DNA of 64,000 bases from a virus: IMG/VR virus record IMGVR_UViG_3300049793_000099, positions 1 to 64,000 of that record. The stretch is one strand, 5' to 3'. How positions within the stretch are numbered: position 1 is the stretch's first letter; every line of letters starts with the position of its first letter. Of this stretch, positions 30,332 to 39,766 are shown piece by piece. A program made the position numbers and the translations under genes. The notes under the pieces were generated by a model. It saw nothing but the letters and a program-made list of their open reading frames with translations. It did no database searches and was not told the origin of the DNA.

Positions 30332-30717
30332 TGGAAGAGATTTTAATAAATTTTGAAACAGCTAAATTAGCTAAAGAAAAAGGTTTTAATGAAAAAGTTT
30401 ATAGAGAATATGATAAATTTGGATATTTAAGATGTACTTCTAAATCAGCAAATGTTGTATTAGGTCCTTATGAAGAATTGTTAAAAAGTACAGAATATTC
30501 AGCATCAACTCAATCCTTATTACAAAAATGGTTGAGAGAAGTTCATAAAATACATATTGATATTAGAACTAATGGCGCAAGTGGAGGTTGTTACTTTTTC
30601 TATTTATTTCAAACTAAAGTTCCTTTTTATACTTTATTTATATCTGAAAAAAATTCCGATACTTATGAAGAAGCGTTAGAATATGCATTAAAAGAATCTT
30701 TAAAATTAATAAAATAA
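30331..30717 (+). CDS. Conserved phage hypothetical protein, 128 aa
   Basis: The protein contains STQSLLQKWLREVHKIHIDI and ends with YEEALEYALKESLKLIK, a pattern I have often seen in small phage proteins without known function. It lies inside the amide cassette but need not take part, because this family also occurs alone. Start overlaps the previous stop (TAATGG). Confidence 0.7.
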   Translation: MEEILINFETAKLAKEKGFNEKVYREYDKFGYLRCTSKSANVVLGPYEELLKSTEYSASTQSLLQKWLREVHKIHIDIRTNGASGGCYFFYLFQTKVPFYTLFISEKNSDTYEEALEYALKESLKLIK

Positions 30718-30718
30718 T

Positions 30719-31537
30719 ATGAATAAATTAAAAAAATATAAACTATATCGTCCTTTAATACTAAGTCGTCATGGAACACACTCTATTTTAAGGGCTAAAA
30801 ATCAAACACTTCCATTATTACCATTTAGATCTGTAATACGTCTTGGATCGACAACAGAGAATACAGATGATAGATTGGAAATTAATACAGTTCAGGCAGT
30901 TAAAAACTCAGCTTCTAAATTATTAATGAAACAAAAATTTACTGAAGCTGGTGTTAAAACTGCTAATTGGACTTGTTATGTAGATTATCAATTGTGGAAA
31001 GAATTTATAGGAGAAAATGAATACCCTGTAGTAGCAAAATCTCATTTTGGTTCAAGAGGTATGGGAAACACTAAATTTAATACTGAAGAAGAATTTTTAA
31101 CTTGGTTACCAAATAAAAATCTTAATAATTATATATTTGAAAAGTTTGTTAAAATGACTAGAGAATATAGATTACATATAACTAAATTTGGTTGTTTTTA
31201 TACTTGTAGAAAATTAGTTAAAAGTGATGCACCTGAAGATACTTGGCAAAAACACGATGATGTTTGTAATTGGGTATTAGAAGAAAATCCATCATTTAAG
31301 AAACCTAAAAATTGGAATGATATTGTAGCAGATTGTGTTAAAGCAAAAGAAGTTTTAGGGTTAGATATTTGCGCATTTGATGTAGGTGTTCAAGGTGCTA
31401 TAGATGGAGTTGAAAGAGAAAATCCAGAATGGGTTATATTTGAGTCATGTTCAGCACCAAGCTTCGGAAATGTTACAAGTCAAAAATATATAGAAATTTT
31501 ACCAAAATTATTAATAGATAAATATAATAATAAATGA
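30719..31537 (+). CDS. ATP-grasp ligase (glutamate-ligase-like, phage type)
   Basis: A 272-residue ATP-grasp enzyme. NSASKLLMKQKFTEAGVKT opens the fold, YPVVAKSHFGSRGMGN is the grasp loop with the ATP-binding Lys, IFEKFVKMTREYRLHI holds the acidic and Arg residues, and LDICAFDVGV and WVIFESCSAPSF give the Mg-binding Asp and Glu. The family joins a carboxylate to an amine through an acyl phosphate (RimK and related). It ends TGA overlapping the next ATG. Together with two COOH-NH2 ligases it builds an amide or peptide-like product. Confidence 0.88.
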   Translation: MNKLKKYKLYRPLILSRHGTHSILRAKNQTLPLLPFRSVIRLGSTTENTDDRLEINTVQAVKNSASKLLMKQKFTEAGVKTANWTCYVDYQLWKEFIGENEYPVVAKSHFGSRGMGNTKFNTEEEFLTWLPNKNLNNYIFEKFVKMTREYRLHITKFGCFYTCRKLVKSDAPEDTWQKHDDVCNWVLEENPSFKKPKNWNDIVADCVKAKEVLGLDICAFDVGVQGAIDGVERENPEWVIFESCSAPSFGNVTSQKYIEILPKLLIDKYNNK

Positions 31538-32475
31538 ATCCAGAATTAATAGAAAAAATAAAATCATATCAATTAGATAAAGATACTTTAAAATCGACGA
31601 TTAAAGTATTTTTAAATGGTTATATATCTACAATATTGTATGCTGAAATTGAGGGTGAACAAATTGTAGAAAAAGTAGAAACAATTTACAATTATTTACA
31701 AAATATTATTAAAGAACCTGAAATAAAACAAACTTTAAATATCGTAATTGCAGACAATACTTCATCTTTAGACTATGTATCATATTTAAATCAAAAATAT
31801 GAAGTTACTGTTCATAAAACAGTAGATGTAAAAAATCCAAAAGATATTGATTTAGTATTGTTTACAGGTGGAGAAGATGTTAATCCCGCATATTATTGTG
31901 AAAATATTGGTAAATTTACAAGTATTAATAAATCTAGAGATGATAAAGAAATAGATACTTTTCATAAATTTAAAGGATATTCCTTTTTATTTGGTGTATG
32001 TCGAGGGTCACAATTATTGACAGTTTTAAGTGGAGGAAAATTAATCCAACACGTGGAAGGTCATTGTAAAGATCATTCAATGGTTTTAAATAATAGATCA
32101 AGTTATAACATAACATCATCACATCATCAAATGTTATATCCATTTGATCTAAATGAAAAAAATTATGAATTAATTGCTTATTCTGAATATTTTCAAAGTA
32201 AAACTTATCTTAATGGAGATAATGAGGAAATTGAATTACCAAAAAACTTTTTAGAACCTGAAATTATTTATTATAAAAGTACAAATGCTTTAGTAATTCA
32301 AGGACACCCTGAATGGAGTCATTGTGAAAAAAGAACCTCTTCGATGTGTTTAAATTTAATTGATAAATATTTAAAAGAATTTAAAAACAATAAAAAAACT
32401 ATCAATCCTCTTTATCATATTCCATCAAATATTAATGATTTAAAATATGGTGATAATTATTATGAAAAAAAATGA
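31534..32475 (+). CDS. Class I glutamine amidotransferase-fold hydrolase (peptidase C26-like), copy 2
   Basis: A 313-residue protein whose first 65 residues are an extra domain without a clear match. The C26 part shows LVLFTGGEDVNPAYY (108-121), GVCRGSQ with Cys156, SSHHQM and IQGHPEW (H258, E260). The triad is complete. It is only distantly similar to copy 1, so the two probably act on different bonds. Confidence 0.85.
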   Translation: MNPELIEKIKSYQLDKDTLKSTIKVFLNGYISTILYAEIEGEQIVEKVETIYNYLQNIIKEPEIKQTLNIVIADNTSSLDYVSYLNQKYEVTVHKTVDVKNPKDIDLVLFTGGEDVNPAYYCENIGKFTSINKSRDDKEIDTFHKFKGYSFLFGVCRGSQLLTVLSGGKLIQHVEGHCKDHSMVLNNRSSYNITSSHHQMLYPFDLNEKNYELIAYSEYFQSKTYLNGDNEEIELPKNFLEPEIIYYKSTNALVIQGHPEWSHCEKRTSSMCLNLIDKYLKEFKNNKKTINPLYHIPSNINDLKYGDNYYEKK

Positions 32476-32536
32476 AGAAGAATGGGGAGATGATTATAAT
32501 TGGGAAATCATTGAAAAAGAACCAGAACAAGTTTAA
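32462..32536 (+). CDS. Possible 24-aa acidic peptide
   Basis: A short frame starting before the previous stop in another reading frame and ending TAA eleven bases before the amidoligase ATG. The product (MKKNEEEWGDDYNWEIIEK and on) is acidic with two Trp. It may be a real coupling peptide or chance. Confidence 0.3.
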   Translation: MKKNEEEWGDDYNWEIIEKEPEQV

Positions 32537-32546
32537 TAAAAAAAAT

Positions 32547-33353
32547 ATGAAAATTAAAAATATCACTTTAGGTACAGATCCAGAATTATTTCTACAAAAA
32601 GATAATAAAATTATTTCAGCAATTGGTAAAATTGGGGGTTCTAAATCGGAACCCCAACCGATTTCAGAAGATGGTCATTTTATTCAAGAAGACAATGTTG
32701 CAATTGAATATAACATTCCACCTTGTAAAACACTTATTGACTGGATATATCATAATAATTTTGTTAAGGATTATTTAGAAGTATTAGTTTCAGGAATGGG
32801 TTGTACATTAGCAATTAATGCTTCTGCAATATTAGATGAATCTGAGTTAAACAATGATATTGCGCGTCTTGCAGGTTGTGAACCAGATTTTGATGTATGG
32901 AATGAATGTATTAATGAACCTGCAGATTTAAGTGCTACAAGTATGAGAAGTGCTGGAGGACATATTTCAATTGGTTGGGATGAACCTACACAAGATCAAC
33001 AAATTGATATGGTTAAAGCTATGGATGCTATAATTGGATTAGAATCTATATTATTAGATACCGATACAGAACGTAAAAAACTTTATGGTAAAGCAGGTTG
33101 TTTTAGATTTAGGGAGTATGGAATTGAATATAGAAGTTTATCAAATTTCTGGATTAAAACTGATGAATCTTTACAATGGGCTTGGAATACAACAATGAAA
33201 GCTATCGATTTAGTTAATTCTGGTAAAATTGAAAAAGTTAAAAAACACGGAAATAGAATTGTTGAAGCAATTAATACTAATAATAAAGATTTAGCATTAG
33301 AGTTATTAAATGAATTTTCAAAAATTCAAGAAAAAGAATTACAAATAAATTAA
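32547..33353 (+). CDS. COOH-NH2 ligase, type 2 (phage amidoligase)
   Basis: The likely start is ATG 32547 (268 aa), preceded by an A-rich leader. An in-frame ATG at 32472 would add a poor-quality 25-residue extension. Motifs include LGTDPELFL at the N-terminus, IEYNIPP, AGGHISIGWDEPT with the catalytic His, and a final FREYGIEYRSLSNFW. This is the glutamine-synthetase-like COOH-NH2 ligase family found in phages, which forms an amide from a carboxylate and an amine using ATP. Substrates unknown. Confidence 0.87.
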   Translation: MKIKNITLGTDPELFLQKDNKIISAIGKIGGSKSEPQPISEDGHFIQEDNVAIEYNIPPCKTLIDWIYHNNFVKDYLEVLVSGMGCTLAINASAILDESELNNDIARLAGCEPDFDVWNECINEPADLSATSMRSAGGHISIGWDEPTQDQQIDMVKAMDAIIGLESILLDTDTERKKLYGKAGCFRFREYGIEYRSLSNFWIKTDESLQWAWNTTMKAIDLVNSGKIEKVKKHGNRIVEAINTNNKDLALELLNEFSKIQEKELQIN

Positions 33354-33366
33354 AAAAATAAAACAT

Positions 33367-35217
33367 ATGTGTGGAATTTTTGGAATGTCTACAAATAAAC
33401 CTGAAAATTTAGATGTTAATGGTGTACATATTTTAGGTATTTATAATATAGAAAGAGGTAGAATGTCTTGTGGATTATCATGGGATGGTGATGTACAATA
33501 TGGACTTGGTTTTGATAAATTATATACAGATTTTATTGTAGATAGGGAAATTAAACCTATTAAAATACCTATTATGATTGGTCATACTAGACAACCTAGT
33601 TATGGTTTCGCAATTACAGAAGATAATGCTCATCCATTTGGATTTGGTACAAGTAAAAATAAGGAAGGATATGAGATGATTTTCTGTCATAATGGAACTT
33701 TAAAAAATCATAAAGAATTAGCTAAAAAATATAATATTGATTTAACTGAAAAAATTCAAAAATTATCGTACGATGGTCATTGTTATGAAACAACTCGTGA
33801 TAAAATTGATAGTGAAGTATTAGGTGAAATATTATATAAAACAAAAAAATTTCATGTTTTAAGTGAATATATTGGAGCTGCTGCTTTAGCTTGGACTTGG
33901 ATTGATGAACCAAATAAATTATATTTATGGTCAGGTGCTTCTAAAACAACACAAGGTTCTTTTACAGTTACAGAAGTAGAAGAAAGACCAATGAATGTTT
34001 ATTGTAAAAATGAAAACAGCATGTTCTTTTCATCTTTAAAAGATAGTTTGACTGTTTTAGGTGCATCAAAAAAAGATGATTTACAAATAGATTATAATAC
34101 TGTTTATATTATTACAGATGGTGATTTTGTAAGTGCTGAAAAACATAAAGTTAGTCGGCTGCAAGCAGGACAAAATGAAAATATCACGTATAATCAAAAA
34201 TATAGTAGATATGATTATGGAAATGAAAATTATTGTGATTGGGAAGATGTGAGATCTCAAAATTTAAATAAAATTTCAACTGATGTTAATACAGCAAAAA
34301 ATTCAATGATTAATTTACAAAATGATAAACTAATTCACCCTATTACATATTATAAAAATAAAGTTTATTGTAAAAGTTTAAGATATTGGGAAAATGATTC
34401 TCTTATAAATGGAGTTTATCTCTATATTAAAAATTGGGGTTTCAAGTTTGCAGGGATTGACACTTTTACAGCAAACGCTTATGTTAAAATTATAAAAGGT
34501 TTAGCTTTTGATTATAAAGAAGGAACTTTTAATTTTAATATGTCAAATAAAGAAGGTTTTATACCATTTGAAAAAGATGTTAAAAATATACAATTTCATT
34601 ATTTTACAGATGGTGTTTTATTAAAAACTTTAGAAGATTACAATAGATCTGTAATTTTAAATAAAGATTTAAAAAATTCTGTAAAATGTATTGATTATCA
34701 AATGTTATCTTATATTTCTAAACATCCTATAATTGATATAAATTCTACAAAAACACCTTCTGTTGCAATGTTTGATGGTAAATCTTTTACTGGAAATATA
34801 ACAGAACTAGGATTTGAAAAAATATATTATTTTAATAACGGCATATTTGTAAAATGGGTAAAAAGAGAAGACTTAATAACTAAAATTGAAACACCTGTTA
34901 TAATATTACCTAGTGTTATAGAGTCAAGTAAGTTTGATAAAGAATTAATTAATAATTCTATTAAATCTATTAAAGATTTTGAAAAAAATAATGAAAAAGT
35001 TTTTAATTCAGAAATAATTACTAAAGAATTAGAGGATGAAGTTTTTATTTCAGAGTTAATTTTAGAATGTTTTGAAAAACATGCTGAAGAAGTATCTGAA
35101 ACAATTATTGAACTTTCTGATTGGAAAGATAATGAAAATGTTAAAACCGCAATAAATACACTAAATCTAATAAATCATACTTTAAAAGATTTTGTCGAAA
35201 AACCTAATACAAAATAA
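33367..35217 (+). CDS. Class II (Ntn) glutamine amidotransferase with long C-terminal extension
   Basis: After Met removal Cys2 is the N-terminal nucleophile (MCGIFGMS). GHTRQPSYG (72-80) and CHNGT (107-111) supply Arg and the Asn-Gly oxyanion hole, and DSEVL follows. This domain takes ammonia from glutamine. The remaining 400 residues have no synthetase domain I recognise and may bind the acceptor or the ligases. The enzyme would feed ammonia, or a glutamyl group, to the neighbouring ligases. 616 aa in all. Confidence 0.87.
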   Translation: MCGIFGMSTNKPENLDVNGVHILGIYNIERGRMSCGLSWDGDVQYGLGFDKLYTDFIVDREIKPIKIPIMIGHTRQPSYGFAITEDNAHPFGFGTSKNKEGYEMIFCHNGTLKNHKELAKKYNIDLTEKIQKLSYDGHCYETTRDKIDSEVLGEILYKTKKFHVLSEYIGAAALAWTWIDEPNKLYLWSGASKTTQGSFTVTEVEERPMNVYCKNENSMFFSSLKDSLTVLGASKKDDLQIDYNTVYIITDGDFVSAEKHKVSRLQAGQNENITYNQKYSRYDYGNENYCDWEDVRSQNLNKISTDVNTAKNSMINLQNDKLIHPITYYKNKVYCKSLRYWENDSLINGVYLYIKNWGFKFAGIDTFTANAYVKIIKGLAFDYKEGTFNFNMSNKEGFIPFEKDVKNIQFHYFTDGVLLKTLEDYNRSVILNKDLKNSVKCIDYQMLSYISKHPIIDINSTKTPSVAMFDGKSFTGNITELGFEKIYYFNNGIFVKWVKREDLITKIETPVIILPSVIESSKFDKELINNSIKSIKDFEKNNEKVFNSEIITKELEDEVFISELILECFEKHAEEVSETIIELSDWKDNENVKTAINTLNLINHTLKDFVEKPNTK

Positions 35218-35219
35218 AA

Positions 35220-37013
35220 ATGAGTGCTGAAAAAAAAGTAATTACAATAAAAAGTGAGGAATTACCTATTTCTAAATGTAGAAAATTTAATACTCTTTAT
35301 TATAAAATAGGAGATATTAATATTAAAAATTCAGGGGATTGTTATCTAATTAATGGTAAATGTTATAGAGAAGAAACTGGTTTAATTGTTTATAATCATA
35401 GTATAAATAAATATGTTATTTTAGATAATACTTTAATTAGAGGTGTTGTTGATATACTAGAAGATGAATTAATTATAGGTTATTTTAATAATAATTTAAA
35501 ATATTCAAAAGTTATAGATAAAGAAGATAATTCTTTTTATTTATATAATTCAAAAATTTTTAAAAATAATAAAGAATATAGGGAAAAATTATCTAGTGGA
35601 GATTTTTATCACATATCAAAACTTTCCGCGTCTAAATTTAATATAATATATTTTCCAAATAAAGATTATAAACATAGTTTACCATATGACTCAAAGGGAA
35701 TTATCGAACATCATTTAAAAGGGTATAAAGAGTATAATCCTGAAATTTCAAACAATATTAAAAATTATGCACCTTTATTAGAAACTTTATCGTTTGGTTT
35801 AGAATTTGAAACATCAAAAGGTTTTATTCCAAATAGAATACTTGATCAATACGGATTAATTCCTTTAAGAGATGGTTCTATATCAGGTATTGAATATGTT
35901 ACTATCCCTATGGAAGGTGAAAAAGGTTTACAATGTACTGTAGATATTCTTAAGGTATTGAAAGAAAGAACTGAGTATGAGGATAATACTTGTTCATTGC
36001 ATTTACATTTAGGTAATATTCCAAGAACAAAAGAATTCATATTGGCATTTTTTAAAGTTGGTATGAAAATACAAGATGAAATGTTTCAAATGTTTCCTTT
36101 ATATAAAAAATATAATTATCATATTAAAAATAAAAATTATTCTGCACCATTACCAACATTTGAAATTTTATCTCAATTAGATCCTATTATCACTTCTGAT
36201 AATATTGATTTTAATTTTGGAATATTGTACAAATATTTATCTATGGGTCAAGATTTCAAATCTGTTGGTAATGATCTTAATAATGTTGTGGCACATCCAG
36301 CAGATCCTAATGGTAATCAAAAATGGTTAGTCAAATGTCGTTATTTTTTATATAATGTAGTTCCATTAATCTTTGGTAATAAACAAACTATAGAATTTAG
36401 AATTCACACTCCTACTTATGATATAAATAAAATATTACCTTTTATTTTCATGAATAGTTTGATAGTTAATTTTACGATAAAGCACCAAGAAAGAATTTTG
36501 AGAAACAAAGATTTTTTAAATCAATTTGATTTATTTGGTATTTTAAGTAATCAAACGGAAGAGTATGATATTTTATGTGGAAGTAAATTTAGAGATTTAA
36601 TGTATAATTATATTGAAAAAAGAAAAAATTATTGTGAAAGTCAAATATTAAAAGGTAATATTTTAGGTACTGAATCTGAAATACCTGCACCAATGGATAT
36701 TAATTGGATAAGTAATCAAGAAGAAAAAAAGAATTCTTTTTTTAAACAACACAGTCCAAAACCTTTACCAAAACTGAAAGTGCAAAATAATTACGATAAA
36801 GGTATGGACACTATAAGAAAACCTATAGTTGTTTCTGAACATCAAGAATTATATAATTGGGAGAATAATATAAAACCTATACTTTTTAATAATTCAAGTT
36901 TTAAAGATGCAACGGAAACCAAAATTAATGTAGGTATTAAATCTCAAATAGAAAAATTAGAACAATCTCTAATAGCAGAGTTTAAAACACAAGCCTATGA
37001 CCTCCCTTACTAA
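35220..37013 (+). CDS. Amidoligase (second COOH-NH2 ligase) with N-terminal extension
   Basis: A 597-residue protein. The first 185 residues are beta-rich and not assigned. The catalytic part begins LETLSFGLEFETSKG (E195, E197), continues with LRDGSISGIEYVTIP and SLHLHLG (H261, H263), and includes the late Arg in IEFRIHTPTYD. This is the Amidoligase_2 layout, in which Glu, His and Arg bind Mg-ATP as in glutamine synthetase. It directly follows the amidotransferase after two bases. Likely partner of that gene and of the ligase at 32547. Confidence 0.83.
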   Translation: MSAEKKVITIKSEELPISKCRKFNTLYYKIGDINIKNSGDCYLINGKCYREETGLIVYNHSINKYVILDNTLIRGVVDILEDELIIGYFNNNLKYSKVIDKEDNSFYLYNSKIFKNNKEYREKLSSGDFYHISKLSASKFNIIYFPNKDYKHSLPYDSKGIIEHHLKGYKEYNPEISNNIKNYAPLLETLSFGLEFETSKGFIPNRILDQYGLIPLRDGSISGIEYVTIPMEGEKGLQCTVDILKVLKERTEYEDNTCSLHLHLGNIPRTKEFILAFFKVGMKIQDEMFQMFPLYKKYNYHIKNKNYSAPLPTFEILSQLDPIITSDNIDFNFGILYKYLSMGQDFKSVGNDLNNVVAHPADPNGNQKWLVKCRYFLYNVVPLIFGNKQTIEFRIHTPTYDINKILPFIFMNSLIVNFTIKHQERILRNKDFLNQFDLFGILSNQTEEYDILCGSKFRDLMYNYIEKRKNYCESQILKGNILGTESEIPAPMDINWISNQEEKKNSFFKQHSPKPLPKLKVQNNYDKGMDTIRKPIVVSEHQELYNWENNIKPILFNNSSFKDATETKINVGIKSQIEKLEQSLIAEFKTQAYDLPY

Positions 37014-37698
37014 AAATATAAATGGTTTTAATTGGAAAAAAGAATTAAATTTAGAATGGTCAACAGCTTTATCTGATTTATTAGAATCTGATTATTCAAA
37101 ACATCTAAGTAATTTTATAGAACAAGTTTATCTATCTGATAAAGAAATTTATCCTATAAAAAATAGATTATTTATACCTTTTAAAAGATGTTCTTTAAAA
37201 GATGTTAAAATTGTGGTAATTGATAATAGACCTGTTAAAGATATTAGATCATCAGGTATAGGTAGAGGTATGCAAGAATCTTCAATATTAATTAAAGATT
37301 TACCTAGAGAATTAAGAGAATTTAGAGATTGTATTTATGAAACAATATATGGAAATCAATATAGTATAACTAATTTTGATAATAGTCTTGATGATTATTG
37401 TGATGAAGATATGTTATTTTTAAATTGTTCGATGTGTGTTGAAAAAGATAAAGATTATACAATTATTTGGAAACATTTTATTCGTAATGTAATTCAAGAA
37501 ATTAATAAAAAAAAAGAAAATGTTGTATATTTATTTTTAACAGGTGATAATTTAGATTTATGTGAGTATATTAATGGAGATAAAAACAAAATTATAATAA
37601 ATCCATTTTCAATATTAATGAGTTATTCAACTATTTTTACAGAATTAGATGAATATATAGAAGAAAATTATCCACAATTTAATAGGATTTCATGGTAG
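36997..37698 (+). CDS. UDG-superfamily protein with altered catalytic motif
   Basis: The 233-residue protein keeps the family-1 uracil-DNA glycosylase frame: W21, LSNFIEQVYLSDKEIYP, then VKIVVIDNRP where active enzymes have VVILGQDPYH, later LFLNCSMCVEKD in place of LLLNTxLTV, and VVYLFLTGDN in place of VVFLLWG. The water-activating Asp and the following Pro-Tyr are gone (DNRPV at 76-80). It is unlikely to cut uracil. Poxvirus D4 shows that a UDG fold can serve as a polymerase processivity factor, and a family-B polymerase is present here. The role is inference. Confidence 0.7.
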   Translation: MTSLTKNINGFNWKKELNLEWSTALSDLLESDYSKHLSNFIEQVYLSDKEIYPIKNRLFIPFKRCSLKDVKIVVIDNRPVKDIRSSGIGRGMQESSILIKDLPRELREFRDCIYETIYGNQYSITNFDNSLDDYCDEDMLFLNCSMCVEKDKDYTIIWKHFIRNVIQEINKKKENVVYLFLTGDNLDLCEYINGDKNKIIINPFSILMSYSTIFTELDEYIEENYPQFNRISW

Positions 37699-38168
37699 AA
37701 AATGAATTAATTTGGATTCCTTACAATACTCCAGCACTTAAAAACTCAAAAGTTAAAACAAGTAGAGGTATATTTAGTTCTCCAACTGTTAAAAAGTATT
37801 TAAGAAAATTAGGAATCCAAAGTTATTCTTCTAATAGAAAAACAGTATTAGGATATGTTACAAGACCAAATCGATTTGAACAACTTCGAAAACAATTTGA
37901 AAAAGCATTATTAAATAAAGGATTTCCTATATTAATATGTTTTCATTTTATTCGAGATAGTAAAAGATTATTTGATTTTGGTAATGCAACAGAAATTATA
38001 TTCGATTTACTTACAGCACACGATATTATTCCTGACGACAATGTATCATTTATATTCCCATCAATCATGACAGTTGATGGGATTTTACCAAATGAAAACA
38101 ATATTAGAGAATTGGAATGGTATTCGATTAATAAAGAAGAAAGTGGAGTTTGGATTAAAATAATTTAA
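37692..38168 (+). CDS. RusA-like Holliday junction resolvase
   Basis: A 158-residue protein with FIRDSKRLFDFGNATEIIFD followed by LLTAHDIIPDDNV, the RusA layout in which D-x-x-N/K-x-x-x-D and D-D form the metal site. The N-terminus (NTPALKNSKVKTSRG) matches the RusA opening loop P-x-x-K-x-R. It would resolve branched DNA before packaging. It overlaps the UDG-like gene by seven bases. Confidence 0.75.
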   Translation: MVENELIWIPYNTPALKNSKVKTSRGIFSSPTVKKYLRKLGIQSYSSNRKTVLGYVTRPNRFEQLRKQFEKALLNKGFPILICFHFIRDSKRLFDFGNATEIIFDLLTAHDIIPDDNVSFIFPSIMTVDGILPNENNIRELEWYSINKEESGVWIKII

Positions 38169-38178
38169 TTAAATAAAA

Positions 38179-38469
38179 ATGAAAAAAGAACTATTACAAA
38201 AAATTAGTAGATTATGTTGTTTTGCTTTAAGTGATAAAGAATGTATTAAATTACAATCGTATTTAATTGTAGAAGATTACGCATCTGCTAGATTATATTT
38301 AGATAAACTTATTGAAAATATTGAATGGACTTTAGCATTTGATGAAAATGATGAAGTTATTAAAAAACAATTAATAGATAGTAATTCACTAATGGATTTA
38401 GTAATAGAACTAACAATTGTAAATGAAAGAGATGAAGGAAACGAACAAGTTGGAACAATTACTCAATGA
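38179..38469 (+). CDS. Hypothetical acidic helical protein, 96 aa
   Basis: The protein has an N-terminal helix with two Cys (SRLCCFALSDKECIK) and a repeated helix-turn pattern. It overlaps the nuclease gene by 47 bases. No family recognised. Confidence 0.6.
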   Translation: MKKELLQKISRLCCFALSDKECIKLQSYLIVEDYASARLYLDKLIENIEWTLAFDENDEVIKKQLIDSNSLMDLVIELTIVNERDEGNEQVGTITQ

Positions 38470-39454
38470 TGAGGAAGTTATAGATTTAAAGCTTAGTTAT
38501 AGCAGAATTTCTGACTTTTCAAGAAATGGACCAAAAGCATTAATTAGACCTTCAAATCCTGAGGGAGAAGGTCTAAGATTCGGTTCTTATGTAGATGATT
38601 TATTAGTAGATAAAGTTACAAACAACAATTTATGTAAAAATTTATATGTTGTTTATGATGATAATAAACCAACTGCAACATTAGGTACATTATGTGATAT
38701 TATTATAGATAATTACGATAAAATTCCAGATAAGAATACAGTTTTAAAAATTATAGATCATAATGGATTTTGGAGTAAAATGAAAGAAGAAACTAAGATT
38801 AAACAATTTGATATTGGTGAATTTTGGGATTATGTTAAAATTAAACTTGAAACAAAAGATAAATTAGTGGTTACTCAAAAAGAATCACAAGATGCTGAAG
38901 AATGTATAAGTTTATTATTAAATCATAAACATACTTATCATTTATTTAATAGCGATTTTGATCATCATTATCAATATAAATTTGAATATTATTATAAAGG
39001 ATTTCATTTAAGAGGGATGATTGATAAAATGTCAATTGATCATTATAATAATATTATTTATATGGAAGATATTAAAACAGGTTCGTCGAGAGCAGATGAA
39101 TTTACAAAAAGTTTTATTAAATATTGTTATTATTTTCAAGAAGCAGTTTATGTAAAAGCATTTGATAGTATTTGTAAACAATTAGAATTAGTTGGTTATA
39201 CATTAGCACCATTTAAATTCATATTTGTAGGTAGAGGTGAAAAAGTTCCTCACATATTTGAAATAAGTGATAAATGGCATAATGCAGCAATTAAAGGTTT
39301 TACAACAAAAGCTGGTTATAAATATAAAGGTTTAGATGAAAATTTAGATTTAATTTATTATCATTGGAAAAATAAACTTTATGATTTTAGTCAAGAAGTT
39401 TATGAAAATAACGGAAGTTTAATATTAAATGATGATTTTATAGAAGTAAACTAA
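38423..39454 (+). CDS. PD-(D/E)XK (RecB-like) nuclease
   Basis: A 343-residue nuclease. LRFGSYVDDLLVD gives the first conserved helix, FHLRGMIDKMSID the Asp strand, IYMEDIKTG the D/E-x-K strand, and YYFQEAVYVKAF the Q-x-x-x-Y helix. This is the RecB/Cas4-like arrangement used by phage exonucleases in recombination, and is consistent with the Sak4-like ATPase. The start may be ATG 38423 or 38432. Confidence 0.83.
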   Translation: MKEMKETNKLEQLLNDEEVIDLKLSYSRISDFSRNGPKALIRPSNPEGEGLRFGSYVDDLLVDKVTNNNLCKNLYVVYDDNKPTATLGTLCDIIIDNYDKIPDKNTVLKIIDHNGFWSKMKEETKIKQFDIGEFWDYVKIKLETKDKLVVTQKESQDAEECISLLLNHKHTYHLFNSDFDHHYQYKFEYYYKGFHLRGMIDKMSIDHYNNIIYMEDIKTGSSRADEFTKSFIKYCYYFQEAVYVKAFDSICKQLELVGYTLAPFKFIFVGRGEKVPHIFEISDKWHNAAIKGFTTKAGYKYKGLDENLDLIYYHWKNKLYDFSQEVYENNGSLILNDDFIEVN

Positions 39455-39762
39455 TGGAAGAAAATAATAAAATTATCGCAGAGTTTATGGGTGCAAAATT
39501 AACTAAAGATTTACAAATAGTATATCCTATTTATGAAGGAGATAGTAGTTATGTAAAAAATCTTAAATATCACTCAGATTGGAATTGGTTAATGGAAGTT
39601 GTTGAAAAAATATATCAAACTAATTTATATTATGATAAATATATTGATTATAATAGTTCAATGTTTACAAATGGTAAAATAGAATTATCAACCAATAAAG
39701 AATCTGTTTATAATCAATGTATAGATTTCATTAATTTTTATAATAAACGGAAAGAGAAATAA
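39454..39762 (+). CDS. Hypothetical protein, 102 aa
   Basis: A Tyr/Asn-rich protein (LKYHSDWNWLMEVVEKIYQ). The pattern YHSDWNWLMEVVEKI recurs in small phage proteins of unknown function. ATG overlaps the previous stop (TAATGG). Confidence 0.65.
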   Translation: MEENNKIIAEFMGAKLTKDLQIVYPIYEGDSSYVKNLKYHSDWNWLMEVVEKIYQTNLYYDKYIDYNSSMFTNGKIELSTNKESVYNQCIDFINFYNKRKEK

Positions 39763-39766
39763 ATTA

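Noticed and set aside
32472-32546. Upstream start for the type 2 COOH-NH2 ligase
   Set aside because: The extra 25 residues are low-complexity Lys/Asn and the ATG lies in the previous gene's stop. The ATG at 32547 has a standard leader and puts the LGTDPELFL motif near the N-terminus.
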